A stretch of DNA of 64,000 bases from Pseudomaricurvus hydrocarbonicus (GTDB lineage: Bacteria > Pseudomonadota > Gammaproteobacteria > Pseudomonadales > Cellvibrionaceae), in the NCBI RefSeq assembly GCF_011602365.1, contig NZ_JAAONZ010000013.1, positions 1-64,000 on the forward strand. The letters are read 5' to 3'. Both the position numbers and the translations under genes were made by a program. The notes under the pieces are model-generated. The model was not told the DNA's origin. It was given only the letters and a program-made list of their open reading frames with translations, and did not search any database. Position 1 is the stretch's first letter. Each line of letters begins with the position of its first letter. This document shows positions 1 through 7,406 of this stretch, piece after piece.

Positions 1-91
1 AAATATTTTACAACCGCTTGCGTAGGCACTCTTCTCTGGGATATGTAAGTCCTGCGCAGTTTGAAAAGGACGCGGCAATGGCCGCTTAGTT

Positions 92-114
92 AAGGTGTCT
101 ACTTTTGGTGGGTA
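92..114 (+). repeat. Left copy of inverted repeat flanking the cassette block
   Basis: The segment beginning AAGGTGTCTAC and ending GGTGGGTA recurs in inverted orientation at 5150-5172 with about 21 of 23 positions matching. It starts directly after the core-like CTTAGTT at 85-91. It looks like the end of an insertion sequence or transposon, but I cannot name the family. Confidence 0.6.
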
Positions 115-162
115 GGACCAACCTTGTGCGAGCACCATTAGGATTAATCGTAGAGATTTATA

Positions 163-1947
163 ATGTTCAAAAAGAAACAAGTAGAGCATGCCAATATAGA
201 TACTAAGCACGTTGTCAGCTCAAATGAGCTTGAGCCATACAAACAACCAATGGTTTTTCTATTCGATGCTGAAGAGGCAGTTGTCGAAACGTTAAAGGAG
301 CTACGGTTCAATAGTTTCGAAGGAAGCTTTGGCTCTATAATAAAGGTGAATAATAAAAATCATGAGGAAAAATTTCTAAAGCTTAATCATGACTATCCAG
401 CAAACCTGCATGAGTTTGATATTGTAATGCTGGACCTGACAAAGAATAAGTCTGAAACCTATGATCCCAGCCAACATCAATTGATTAACACATCAGGGAA
501 TACTGCTCATGCTTTATTGAGCGCATATCCAGAACAGATCTTCGATCCACGTCCTCTCGCCATAAACATGGTTTCTAAGGATCTAAATGATCTTTTTGAA
601 AAGAAGTCTGTAATTATTGTCTTTTGTGGATCTGAGCATATTTCAGAATACCAGTTTGTTGAAATTACGAGTCGTGGAGTCAGCATAACGGGCAGAGAGA
701 AGCTGTCCAGTTTTAGATTCTACCAGAATCTTCCTGGTTATAAATCTCGTAGTGGAAGAAAAGTAAAACTGCCTGAAAAAGACTCCAAGTTATCGCCACT
801 ATTTCGAAAACATCTAGATAGCATCGACTTCGAAACCACTTTTTACCATCCAACGGTTTGGAGAGACAATAAAAATCAACTATCAGATAACTTTGCTCCA
901 CTGCTACTTAATGAGAGAGACGAAATAGTTAGTTATGCTCATTTTATTGAAAAATCAATTGTGTTTGTTTTTCCAGATATAGCGGATAAGCCTAACTTCG
1001 TGAGTGAGCTTTTCAAAACGTATCTTCCCGAAATAGTTCCTGAAATTTTCCCGTTCCACGGAGAATTTCAGTGGCTGGATGATGGTAACTATCCGCTTCC
1101 CGGTGAAAAGCAATTATTACGAGATAGAGCTGTAATCGAAGAGAAATATAATAAAGATATTGCTGAGAATGAAAATGCGCTGGTTTCTTTAAAAGACAGA
1201 TACAAATTCTTGTCTGATTTGATTTCTGAGACTGGGGGCGCTCTAGTTTCAGCTGTGGAAATATACTTGAAATGGTTAGGTTTTGAATCGGTGGTCAATC
1301 TAGATGATACTGACCCTGATATCCTTGAAGAAGATATTCAAATTGATTGTGAAGACCGATTTTTAGTTATTGAGATCAAAGGCATTGGTGGTACGTCTAC
1401 AGACAAAGATTGTTCTCAGGTTAGCAAGATCAAATATAGACGCGCAGAGGAACGGGATAAATTTGATGTGTTCGGACTATATATTGTTAATCATCAGAGA
1501 TACATGCCACCAAAATCAAGATCTAACCCGCCGTTCACAGAAAATCAAATCAAAGATGCTGGCCATGATAAAAGGGGCCTTTTAACTACATATGACCTTT
1601 ATAAAGCATACTTTATGATTGAAGAAGGCATCTTGCAAAAAGAAGATGTTAGAGAATCACTTTTTAAAACAGGTTTAATTACTTTGGAGCCTGAAAATAT
1701 ATCATCTATTGGTACTCCACATGAGCTGTTTATGGATGGCCAAGTTGCCATTCTAAACTTAAATAGCATAACTCTAGCAGTAGGTGACACTCTGATAGTA
1801 AGAAAAAATGGTGATTACTCAAAAGCCATAATCGAATCCTTGCAAGTTGATGACAAGGAAGTAGATACCTGTAATACAGGGGAGATTGGCATAAAGTTAG
1901 ATAGAAAGTTGAAGAAGAATTCGGAGCTGTTTGTTAGAAAGGTATAA
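163..1947 (+). CDS. Cassette protein with PD-(D/E)xK nuclease-like domain
   Basis: This 594-residue protein has no family I can name. Residues about 360-407 look like a restriction-endonuclease-like core: an alpha helix with E366 leading to WLGF, an acidic D391 in LEEDIQI, then E404-I-K406-G in the strand VIEIKG. That is the E...D...ExK arrangement of PD-(D/E)xK nucleases. The remainder is soluble, with no signal peptide or membrane segment, and the C-terminal 60 residues look like a small beta domain. The stop codon TAA lies inside the inverse core of attC1, so the gene fills its cassette. Cassettes of chromosomal integrons often carry phage-defence genes, and a large nuclease-like protein fits that, but the role is inference. 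No strong ribosome binding site precedes the ATG. Confidence 0.75.
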   Translation: MFKKKQVEHANIDTKHVVSSNELEPYKQPMVFLFDAEEAVVETLKELRFNSFEGSFGSIIKVNNKNHEEKFLKLNHDYPANLHEFDIVMLDLTKNKSETYDPSQHQLINTSGNTAHALLSAYPEQIFDPRPLAINMVSKDLNDLFEKKSVIIVFCGSEHISEYQFVEITSRGVSITGREKLSSFRFYQNLPGYKSRSGRKVKLPEKDSKLSPLFRKHLDSIDFETTFYHPTVWRDNKNQLSDNFAPLLLNERDEIVSYAHFIEKSIVFVFPDIADKPNFVSELFKTYLPEIVPEIFPFHGEFQWLDDGNYPLPGEKQLLRDRAVIEEKYNKDIAENENALVSLKDRYKFLSDLISETGGALVSAVEIYLKWLGFESVVNLDDTDPDILEEDIQIDCEDRFLVIEIKGIGGTSTDKDCSQVSKIKYRRAEERDKFDVFGLYIVNHQRYMPPKSRSNPPFTENQIKDAGHDKRGLLTTYDLYKAYFMIEEGILQKEDVRESLFKTGLITLEPENISSIGTPHELFMDGQVAILNLNSITLAVGDTLIVRKNGDYSKAIIESLQVDDKEVDTCNTGEIGIKLDRKLKKNSELFVRKV

Positions 1948-2013
1948 CAAGTTGCTGCACACGGAAAAATCACTCGCTGCGCTCACGATTTTCCGGTGAG
2001 CAAGGCGTTAGAT
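1942..2013 (+). other. attC: attC site 1
   Basis: The inverse core GTATAAC overlaps the stop codon of the upstream gene and the site ends in GTTAGAT, a perfect match to GTTRRRY. Between them lie inverted arms, GGAAAAATC and GATTTTCC, around GCGCTC, giving the expected folded stem. It is the 3' end of the first cassette. Confidence 0.9.
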
Positions 2014-2027
2014 CTAGAAGGTAGAGC

Positions 2028-2753
2028 ATGTCTCAATTCGTGAATGATTTCGGCCAGCCTGTCGGGGAGCCACTTGCTCAGTGGGTAGAGCCCGCGCATC
2101 CGTCGCCGGAGCCGATGGATGGTCACTTCTGTTGCTTGGAGCCGCTTGCTCCGGAACGTCATGCAGAACAGCTCTATGCGGCGAACGCGCTGGACAAAGA
2201 TGGGCGTGGCTGGACCTATCTTCCCTATGGCCCGTTTGGCTCCTTTGAGCGCTATTATGAGTGGCTTCAGGCAATGAGTCGGAACGATGATCCATTGTTT
2301 TTTACGATCATTCAGAAGTCGGATGGGCGAGCCGTTGGCGTTGCGAGCTATCTCCGGGTGATGCCAGCGAGTGGCTCCATCGAAGTTGGTCATCTCCATT
2401 TCTCCGAGCAGCTCAAGCGAAGTCCGGTCGCTACGGAAGCCATGTTCTTGATGATGAAAAGAGCTTTCGAACTAGGCTATCGACGCTATGAGTGGAAGTG
2501 CGACGCTCTGAATGCGCCCTCGTGTGCCGCCGCTCAGCGCCTCGGGTTCAGTCATGAAGGCACTTTTCGTCAAGCTACTGTGTACAAAGGGCGTAGCAGA
2601 GATACTGCGTGGTTCTCCGTTATTGATACCGAATGGCCGGCACTGTCGAGGGCTTTTTCACAATGGCTAGGGCCAGATAACTTTGATGAGTTTGGGGTGC
2701 AGCGCGCCTGCCTGAGCGAATTAACTCAAGCAGCCCTCCAGCAGTGGTCGTGA
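2028..2753 (+). CDS. GNAT-family N-acetyltransferase (RimJ/RimL-like), integron cassette
   Basis: This 241-residue protein has the layout of RimJ/RimL-type acetyltransferases: an N-terminal strand with LEPLAPERHAEQL, a central GVASYLRVMPASGSIEVGHLHFS strand pair, a helix with a degenerate acetyl-CoA loop (KRSPVATEAM), and the C-terminal N-x-x-S...A-A-x-RLGFxxEGTFR signature. It should transfer acetyl from acetyl-CoA to an amino group; the acceptor (protein N-terminus, small molecule or drug) cannot be told. The gene sits alone between attC1 and attC2 with a start 15 bp after the attC1 core. Its G/C-rich codons contrast with the A/T-rich cassettes on either side, which suggests a separate origin. 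Confidence 0.88.
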   Translation: MSQFVNDFGQPVGEPLAQWVEPAHPSPEPMDGHFCCLEPLAPERHAEQLYAANALDKDGRGWTYLPYGPFGSFERYYEWLQAMSRNDDPLFFTIIQKSDGRAVGVASYLRVMPASGSIEVGHLHFSEQLKRSPVATEAMFLMMKRAFELGYRRYEWKCDALNAPSCAAAQRLGFSHEGTFRQATVYKGRSRDTAWFSVIDTEWPALSRAFSQWLGPDNFDEFGVQRACLSELTQAALQQWS

Positions 2754-2779
2754 AGGACAGCATCCACACAGTTAAGATC

Positions 2780-2849
2780 ATCTAACAAGTGGCTGTTGCC
2801 GGACGCACCTACGCTGGCTCCGGTACGCCGCAAAGCTAAGGCGTTATGC
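2780..2849 (+). other. attC: attC site 2
   Basis: The site runs from ATCTAAC to GTTATGC. The arms GTTGCCGGA/TCCGGTACGC and GCACC/GGCTCC form an imperfect stem. It is the 3' end of the GNAT cassette; the core departs from GTTRRRY at one position. Confidence 0.88.
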
Positions 2850-2906
2850 AATTTCAAGAACTGGTCAAACTACACAGATAGCTAAAAAATTCATGAAGGA
2901 GGATAG

Positions 2907-4004
2907 GTGAAAATAATATCGGTATTTAACAACAAGGGAGGAGTTGGTAAATCTACTTTGACCTACCATTTAGGTGCAGCTTTATCTGAAAAAGGAAAGA
3001 AGGTTCTACTTATCGACCTTGATCCTCAGTCTAATTTAACTTTGTATGGACTTTCTGAAGAGCGTTTAGAAGAGATTTGGAATTCGGAAGACGAGTATAT
3101 TAGCGATTACAAGGCTGCCAAATCAAAAATTAGTGGCGATCAGTTTGAGGTCTTTCAAAAATCTAATCACTCGATACATTATCTGTTAAAACCAATCGAG
3201 GACGGCGAATCAGAAGAAAAAGAATTGTCTACACCTGTTTCTCTTCGGCCCAATTTAGATTTAATACCAGGGAGATTGACCCTTCACTTATTCGAAAACA
3301 AATTGGCAAAGCACTGGAGCGAAGCGTTCCTCGGTGAGCCGCAGGCAATAAGAATTGTTACTTCTGTAAGAAAAATATGTGAAGAATATGCTCAAAAATA
3401 TGGCTATGACGTTACACTTATTGATACATCTCCTAGTCTAGGGTCTCTTAACAAAGTAATTATATCGAGCGCTGACTCAATACTTATTCCTTGTGCTCCT
3501 GATATGTTTTCTGACTACGGCATTAGAAATATTGGTAATGCCCTTTCCGTTTGGAGTAAGGAGTTCAATACCATGTATTCCTTGCTATCTGATAGCAAAC
3601 GAAAATACTTTTCAAGTAAATTTGTAAAACTCCTGGGCTACACAGTCTACAATGCGAAAAAAAGGACTGATGCACCTAACGATCTAAACATAGCCCTCGC
3701 CCATTTTAACTACGCAAAGAAGATCCCCGAAACTATAAAAAACTTTATTCCAGCTGATTGCTTGCTCAACAATGGTCACAAATATTTTGACAGTTCAATA
3801 GGTGGTAACTCTGTAATTCATGGTCATGGCACCCTTCCAACAATGGCCCAAAAATATAAAGCCCCAATGTGGGAGGTTCCTAACCTTCAAAGCTTAGGCG
3901 AGGAAAAAAATACGATAAAAGGAAATGCGGGAAGCTATTACGAAACTCGAAAGGGCTACATGAAGCTTGCCGAGGACGTAATAGAAAGATTGGAGTTACT
4001 CTGA
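2907..4004 (+). CDS. ParA/MinD-type ATPase, first gene of a two-gene cassette
   Basis: The 365-residue product begins with a deviant Walker A (KGGVGKST, residues 10-17, with the signature lysine K10), followed by the A' motif LLIDLDPQSNLT and the switch motif LIDTSPSLGSLN. It is therefore a ParA/Soj-like P-loop ATPase expected to dimerise on ATP. It is longer than plasmid ParA because of extra segments at about 60-110 and a long C-terminal part. The start is GTG at 2907, chosen for the AAGGAGG ribosome site 5-11 bp upstream. No ParB or centromere repeats accompany it. Instead the next gene starts 1 bp after the stop and encodes a RelA/SpoT-type synthetase, so the two almost certainly work together. 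The function in the pair is unknown; a regulator or trigger of the synthetase is a reasonable inference. Confidence 0.85.
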   Translation: MKIISVFNNKGGVGKSTLTYHLGAALSEKGKKVLLIDLDPQSNLTLYGLSEERLEEIWNSEDEYISDYKAAKSKISGDQFEVFQKSNHSIHYLLKPIEDGESEEKELSTPVSLRPNLDLIPGRLTLHLFENKLAKHWSEAFLGEPQAIRIVTSVRKICEEYAQKYGYDVTLIDTSPSLGSLNKVIISSADSILIPCAPDMFSDYGIRNIGNALSVWSKEFNTMYSLLSDSKRKYFSSKFVKLLGYTVYNAKKRTDAPNDLNIALAHFNYAKKIPETIKNFIPADCLLNNGHKYFDSSIGGNSVIHGHGTLPTMAQKYKAPMWEVPNLQSLGEEKNTIKGNAGSYYETRKGYMKLAEDVIERLELL

Positions 4005-4005
4005 T

Positions 4006-4695
4006 ATGGAAGATATCAATCTAGATGATGCAATTAAGCTCATTAAGGACGATATGCATTCTTATGAGTTACTCCATGACAAATTTTTATCTTATATAAA
4101 CAGAGATCCTGACCTAAAAAATCTGGTTCATAGCTATAAGTCAAGATTTAAGGATCTTGATCACCTTAAAAGCAAAATTGAGCGGAAGAATCACGAAGAT
4201 TCAATGTTGCCTGAAGATGAGCAGAAAGGTCCTATTACACAAGACAACATACAAGAACGAATTACTGATATTTGTGGTATTCGAATACTCCATCTTTACA
4301 TTGGACAGTTTGAAGCTATTCATAAAGCTTTAATGAAATATGTTAATTCTAACGAGCTTGCCCTTTTTGAGCCGCCAAAAGCATATACATGGGATCCAGA
4401 ATACTCAAAAACATTCGAGGCTTTAGGGGTATCTCCCAAGCTGAAGGAAAGTTTTTACACCAGTGTGCATTATGTATTTAAGCCTAGGGCGGATAGTAAT
4501 ATCACCTGCGAAGTTCAGGTTCGCACTTTGTTTGAAGAGGTTTGGGGCGAGATTGATCATACTTTTAACTATCCAGAACCGTCTAAAAGTAAGGTAATTC
4601 AGGAGCAGCTCAAAGTTTTAGCTCGCGTTGTAGGTGCAGGAACAAGACTTTCTGATTCGATATTTGAGCTAAATTCTCTTCAAGATGCAGAGTGA
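4006..4695 (+). CDS. RelA/SpoT-domain nucleotide pyrophosphokinase-like protein (toxSAS-like)
   Basis: This is a 229-residue stand-alone synthetase-type RelA/SpoT protein. Visible signatures are YKSRFK and LKSKIERK (44-61, nucleotide-binding basic segment), DICGIR (88-93), the G-loop tyrosine motif YTSVHY (151-156), and CEVQVRTLFEEVWGEIDH (168-185) with the catalytic glutamate E169. All key synthetase positions seem intact. There is no HD hydrolase, TGS or ACT domain. Small alarmone synthetases of this size make (p)ppGpp; the toxSAS members make (p)ppApp or pyrophosphorylate tRNA CCA ends and serve as toxins in toxin-antitoxin and anti-phage systems. Being coupled to a ParA-like ATPase in a mobile cassette, rather than to a known antitoxin, is unusual. 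Toxicity and product are not shown by the sequence. Confidence 0.88.
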   Translation: MEDINLDDAIKLIKDDMHSYELLHDKFLSYINRDPDLKNLVHSYKSRFKDLDHLKSKIERKNHEDSMLPEDEQKGPITQDNIQERITDICGIRILHLYIGQFEAIHKALMKYVNSNELALFEPPKAYTWDPEYSKTFEALGVSPKLKESFYTSVHYVFKPRADSNITCEVQVRTLFEEVWGEIDHTFNYPEPSKSKVIQEQLKVLARVVGAGTRLSDSIFELNSLQDAE

Positions 4696-4701
4696 TAAAC
4701 T

Positions 4702-4773
4702 GCATAACAAACGCATGTTGTCGGACTGGTTTTCCGCTGCGCTCCAAACCAGCCGAAAATGCGGGCGTTATGT
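4702..4773 (+). other. attC: attC site 3
   Basis: The site runs from GCATAAC to GTTATGT. The arms GGACTGGTTTTCC and CCAAACCAGCC around GCTGCGCT fold into a stem. It closes the ParA/RelA-SpoT cassette, so both genes move as one unit. Confidence 0.9.
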
Positions 4774-4793
4774 TTACGCAGGTAATTAAGTGA

Positions 4794-5054
4794 ATGGATA
4801 ACCTGATATATTTCTTTGCGTATATTGGATATATCGCAGTTAGTTCTGTGGTGGCTTACCCATTACTTAAGTGGAAGTCCCAGCAGCCTAAAACATTATC
4901 CAATATCATTGATATGGTATTTTTTAATGCCATCATTTTAGGTGCTCTTCCGCTCCTGCCGTTCTTGATGAAGTATCCTCCCAAGCAGCCAATATCTCCC
5001 TCTGAAAGCTACGAATACTATAATAAAAAGAGAATATGGCTGTGGAACAAGTAA
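4794..5054 (+). CDS. Small membrane protein of an integron cassette
   Basis: The 86-residue product has two hydrophobic helices, about residues 4-24 (LIYFFAYIGYIAVSSVVAYP) and 38-60 (IIDMVFFNAIILGALPLLPF), and a basic, aromatic C-terminal tail. I do not recognise a family. It is the only gene in its cassette, between attC3 and attC4, with the ATG 20 bp after the attC3 core. Short two-helix proteins are common in chromosomal integron cassettes; the role is unknown. Confidence 0.7.
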   Translation: MDNLIYFFAYIGYIAVSSVVAYPLLKWKSQQPKTLSNIIDMVFFNAIILGALPLLPFLMKYPPKQPISPSESYEYYNKKRIWLWNK

Positions 5055-5058
5055 TAAA

Positions 5059-5141
5059 ACATAACAAGGCGGTGTTGTCGCCTTCGGCTGGGACTTCCAT
5101 TCCGCTGACGCTGCAGTCAGCCCCAAACCGCGGCGTTAGTT
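5059..5141 (+). other. attC: attC site 4
   Basis: The site runs from ACATAAC to GTTAGTT and starts 5 bp after the stop of the membrane-protein gene. The arms AAGGCGGTG and CAAACCGCGG, plus GGCTGGGACT/AGTCAGCCCC, give a large imperfect stem. It is the last attC seen going right. Confidence 0.88.
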
Positions 5142-5713
5142 TTCCGAGTTACCCACGAACAGTAGACACCTTCTATAGTTATATGGACTTCCCGCCGTCC
5201 GCTATTGGTTCCTTACCGTCGTAATTATTTAATCTTCAAATTTACATTGTAATATTTCAAATCAACTAGCAGATATAATCGTTGATGTGTCATCTGATTT
5301 TTGTGGCGAATTACAATAATTTCAATTCGTATCTGCGTATAAAATCCGGTGATAGCTACTGTTTAACTTTATTGATAACTGAGAGACTACTTCAGGTGTT
5401 ATCAATGTTTTAGATTTTCAAGTGACTCTTTCGCTCGCTTCAATTGTTGATGATAGCTTTCCTCTCGACCCGTCTGCTATGAGTTGTTATACAGTAATCA
5501 ATTTCCAGTTAAATCTCCTCTCATTTACTAGTGATCTTGATGTCTGAGTAAGTAAGCTAGTTCAGTTGTTTAAACTTGGTCTCTGTACTCAATAACTTTT
5601 AAAACTCATAACAATTGATAAGTAAGCTATCGCCTCAACACCAGCTTGTTAACTGTTAAGATAACGTTATTCAGGCTATGTGTTAATTTTTGCTAATGAT
5701 TTAGGAGAAAGTC
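5142..5713. other. A/T-rich stretch without a recognisable gene
   Basis: Apart from the inverted repeat at its left end I see no convincing gene here. A perfect 9-bp inverted repeat (ATTGATAAC at 5371-5379, GTTATCAAT at 5398-5406) with an 18-bp spacer could be an operator or a weak hairpin. The stretch separates the cassette array from the island genes. It may be non-coding cassette debris or the promoter region of the next gene. Confidence 0.5.
5150..5172 (-). repeat. Right copy of inverted repeat flanking the cassette block
   Basis: Read on the minus strand this segment begins AAGGTGTCTAC and ends TCGTGGGTA, matching 92-114 at about 21 of 23 positions. It lies 9 bp beyond the attC4 core. 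The pair encloses about 5.08 kb. Confidence 0.6.
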
Positions 5714-6271
5714 ATGGAAAGACCGGGGGGCAGTGAAAGGAATCGCTGGTGCCGTGTGACAACCACTGATGATTTAAAGTCTCTGGATGTGCGTAAGCTA
5801 GCGAGAAACGCAGGGTTAGCTAATCAATCATTTAGGGTCGAGTGGATGTCTGGCGATGAATACACTGGATCAATTGATGTGAAGACATCTAGGCAAGCTA
5901 TTGAGCTGAACTACCGAATCAAAACTTTTGACTTCTGGCGGGTTTGTGAGCAAGTCGTTTCCCTGGTTTATACGAGCTGCCATTTTGGGCGTAAACGTCC
6001 TTGGTTCAGTTGTCCTGGTTGCTTAAGTCGATGTGCGATTCTCTACTTGGGTGGTAGTGGCTTTGCCTGCAGGGTTTGCTACGGGCTCCTCTATCGCTCT
6101 CAGACGCTCTCTAAGCTTGATCGTTACCTGTACCAGCGGGTTGCCCTTGAAAAGCGGCTGTATGGCGATGAGGGCTGTTTTAAGCCGGGTGTACACAGTC
6201 GTACACGCAGCCGTGTGTGGGAAAAGTATATGGCCCTTCAGGAAAAGATAAGTACTGAACTGATGGGGTAA
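5714..6271 (+). CDS. Zinc-ribbon protein of unknown function (island gene)
   Basis: The 185-residue product carries two cysteine pairs, CPGC at about residue 97 and CRVC about 20 residues later, the layout of a zinc ribbon. They are followed by YGLLYRSQ and a basic, arginine-rich C-terminal half. The N-terminal half has alternating strands (FRVEWMSGDEYTGSIDVKT). I know similar proteins as hypothetical genes near integrases and mobile elements but cannot name a function; nucleic-acid binding is plausible. An AGGAG ribosome site lies 7 bp before the ATG. It is transcribed toward the convergent island genes. Confidence 0.7.
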   Translation: MERPGGSERNRWCRVTTTDDLKSLDVRKLARNAGLANQSFRVEWMSGDEYTGSIDVKTSRQAIELNYRIKTFDFWRVCEQVVSLVYTSCHFGRKRPWFSCPGCLSRCAILYLGGSGFACRVCYGLLYRSQTLSKLDRYLYQRVALEKRLYGDEGCFKPGVHSRTRSRVWEKYMALQEKISTELMG

Positions 6272-6390
6272 AAAGGCCTGCAGCTTAATCTGCTTGATTG
6301 AGACTCTTCAGTTCTCGCAGGCCGGGTCGTTAACACTGTATACAGCTGGGTTATCGGAAATTACTCAATTCTTACATCTAAGGCAGTCTA

Positions 6391-7317
6391 CTATCCGAAG
6401 TCATCCGGAGCATTGTAAGCGTCAAGCCACTCTTCCAAGGTTTGATCTTGGACACTTTTTTCATTGGTAGAGAGAGGGTAAACATTATCTCTTGTATACG
6501 CGTTACCTTGATTACTTAATTCGTGGCTACGCACATACGTACTTGAAAATGGCTGTAGCCCAGGCGGCATAAGGGCTGCACTCAAATCGTTGTCCGGGAC
6601 TGTTGTCCGGCAGTTGTCCGGCAGTTGTCCGGGAGTTGTCCGGCAGTTGTCCGGGACTTGAACGGTATTGTACTGGTGATTTTGATTTTTTTGTGTGCTT
6701 GTGGAAGAGGGCGACTCAGTGGAAGCGGATGGATCCAAAAAGAGCTTCCGTAGCTGCTCAGCTGTGATTTCCAGCGTCTTCAGTTTTTTGTCAATGATTT
6801 TTGAGGTCTTGGGGTCGATATCTAAGTTATACAGAAACTGACCGAAGTGACCCATGTAATCGTGCATTGATGAAAGACGCTTAAGCGGTGGCAGACCAAG
6901 TGACAGCCAGGCATTGTAAAGGTCGTGGTTTTTGGTTATCCAGAAGTGTCCTTTTGGCAAGGCACTGCCTTTGAGCCCGTGCTTCGTATTTCGTTGGCGG
7001 GTTAAGTTTACGTTGAAATATACACGGGCCATTTTACCTGATTTGAGGCTGCGGAAGCTCATGTGAACGCCGCCAGATTTTTTTCCTTTTTCTACAGTGT
7101 ATTTATTTGCCGTATAGTCGAGGTACTCGTATGCCTCTAATCCGGAAGTGCGTAGGATTTCGTTAATAATTTGGGCTTTGTGAGTTTTCAACCAGTCAAT
7201 AGGAACTGGTTTTCCGCTTTTGGCTTCGATGACTAGCTTGCCACCAGTGATAGCTATCTTGTCACCCCGTTTCAATAAATCCTTTACTGATGGGGTTTTA
7301 GTTGGGTGCTTTTGCAT
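6391..7317 (-). CDS. Hypothetical island protein with low-complexity repeat tail
   Basis: I do not recognise this 308-residue protein. The N-terminal part has an IAITGGKLVIEAKSGKPVPIDWL segment, then a basic central region; from about residue 205 it becomes Ser/Thr/Asn/Gln-rich and contains PDNCRTT repeats encoded by 11-bp DNA repeats at 6589-6656. Position between alpA and the cargo suggests a replication or regulatory role, but nothing in the sequence proves it. I chose the ATG at 7317. The frame stays open upstream to 7446 and overlaps the end of alpA, but that extension would encode a terminator hairpin (7331-7359). Confidence 0.6.
   Translation of the reverse strand: MQKHPTKTPSVKDLLKRGDKIAITGGKLVIEAKSGKPVPIDWLKTHKAQIINEILRTSGLEAYEYLDYTANKYTVEKGKKSGGVHMSFRSLKSGKMARVYFNVNLTRQRNTKHGLKGSALPKGHFWITKNHDLYNAWLSLGLPPLKRLSSMHDYMGHFGQFLYNLDIDPKTSKIIDKKLKTLEITAEQLRKLFLDPSASTESPSSTSTQKNQNHQYNTVQVPDNCRTTPGQLPDNCRTTVPDNDLSAALMPPGLQPFSSTYVRSHELSNQGNAYTRDNVYPLSTNEKSVQDQTLEEWLDAYNAPDDFG
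6589..6656 (+). repeat. 11-bp tandem repeat inside a coding region
   Basis: The unit GTTGTCCGGCA or GTTGTCCGGGA occurs at 6589, 6602, 6613, 6624, 6635 and 6646; the last five are contiguous. As 11 is not a multiple of 3, successive copies are read in different frames, giving PDNCRTT, PGQL and PDN motifs in the minus-strand protein. Copy-number change would shift the frame of the protein's tail. Confidence 0.9.
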
Positions 7318-7330
7318 GCGCTGTTCTCGC

Positions 7331-7359
7331 GAAAAATAGCCCCTCTTCCTTGAGGGGCT
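7331..7359 (-). terminator. Rho-independent terminator after the AlpA-like gene
   Basis: On the minus strand AGCCCCTCA and GAGGGGCT form a stem with a small AGGAA loop, followed by ATTTTT. It lies between the AlpA-like gene and the next gene, 14 bp before that gene's chosen ATG, so it would uncouple the two or act as an attenuator. Confidence 0.75.
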
Positions 7360-7406
7360 GATCGTTTGACTGTTCGTCTTGTATGGGTAGGTTCTAGGTG
7401 GAAGAG

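Larger units (their letters stand above)
86..5135 (+). mobile_element. Integron gene cassette array (four cassettes visible)
   Basis: Five genes on one strand are separated by four imperfect palindromes of 70-83 bp. Each begins with an inverse core (xxxTAAC) and ends with a core of the GTTRRRY type (GTTAGAT, GTTATGC, GTTATGT, GTTAGTT). These are attC sites, so the genes are mobile cassettes with borders at about 2007/2008, 2843/2844, 4767/4768 and 5135/5136. A weak core-like CTTAGTT at 85-91 may be the end of an older, degraded site before the first cassette. The genes differ visibly in base composition, as expected for independently acquired cassettes: the first and third are A/T-rich, the second is G/C-rich. 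No integron integrase or attI is in the window, so the array could be a chromosomal integron or cargo of the neighbouring island. Confidence 0.88.

Noticed and set aside
8-91. A complete attC site before the first cassette
   Set aside because: Only a core-like CTTAGTT is seen at 85-91. I found no matching inverse core or folded arms, so I did not list a fifth attC.
2116-2163. Second copy of the ssrA end (att) near GCTTGGAGCCGC
   Set aside because: Only a six-base match to the tmRNA end, inside the GNAT gene; chance similarity.
5036-5224. 62-residue frame across attC4
   Set aside because: It is explained by the attC4 palindrome and has no ribosome site.
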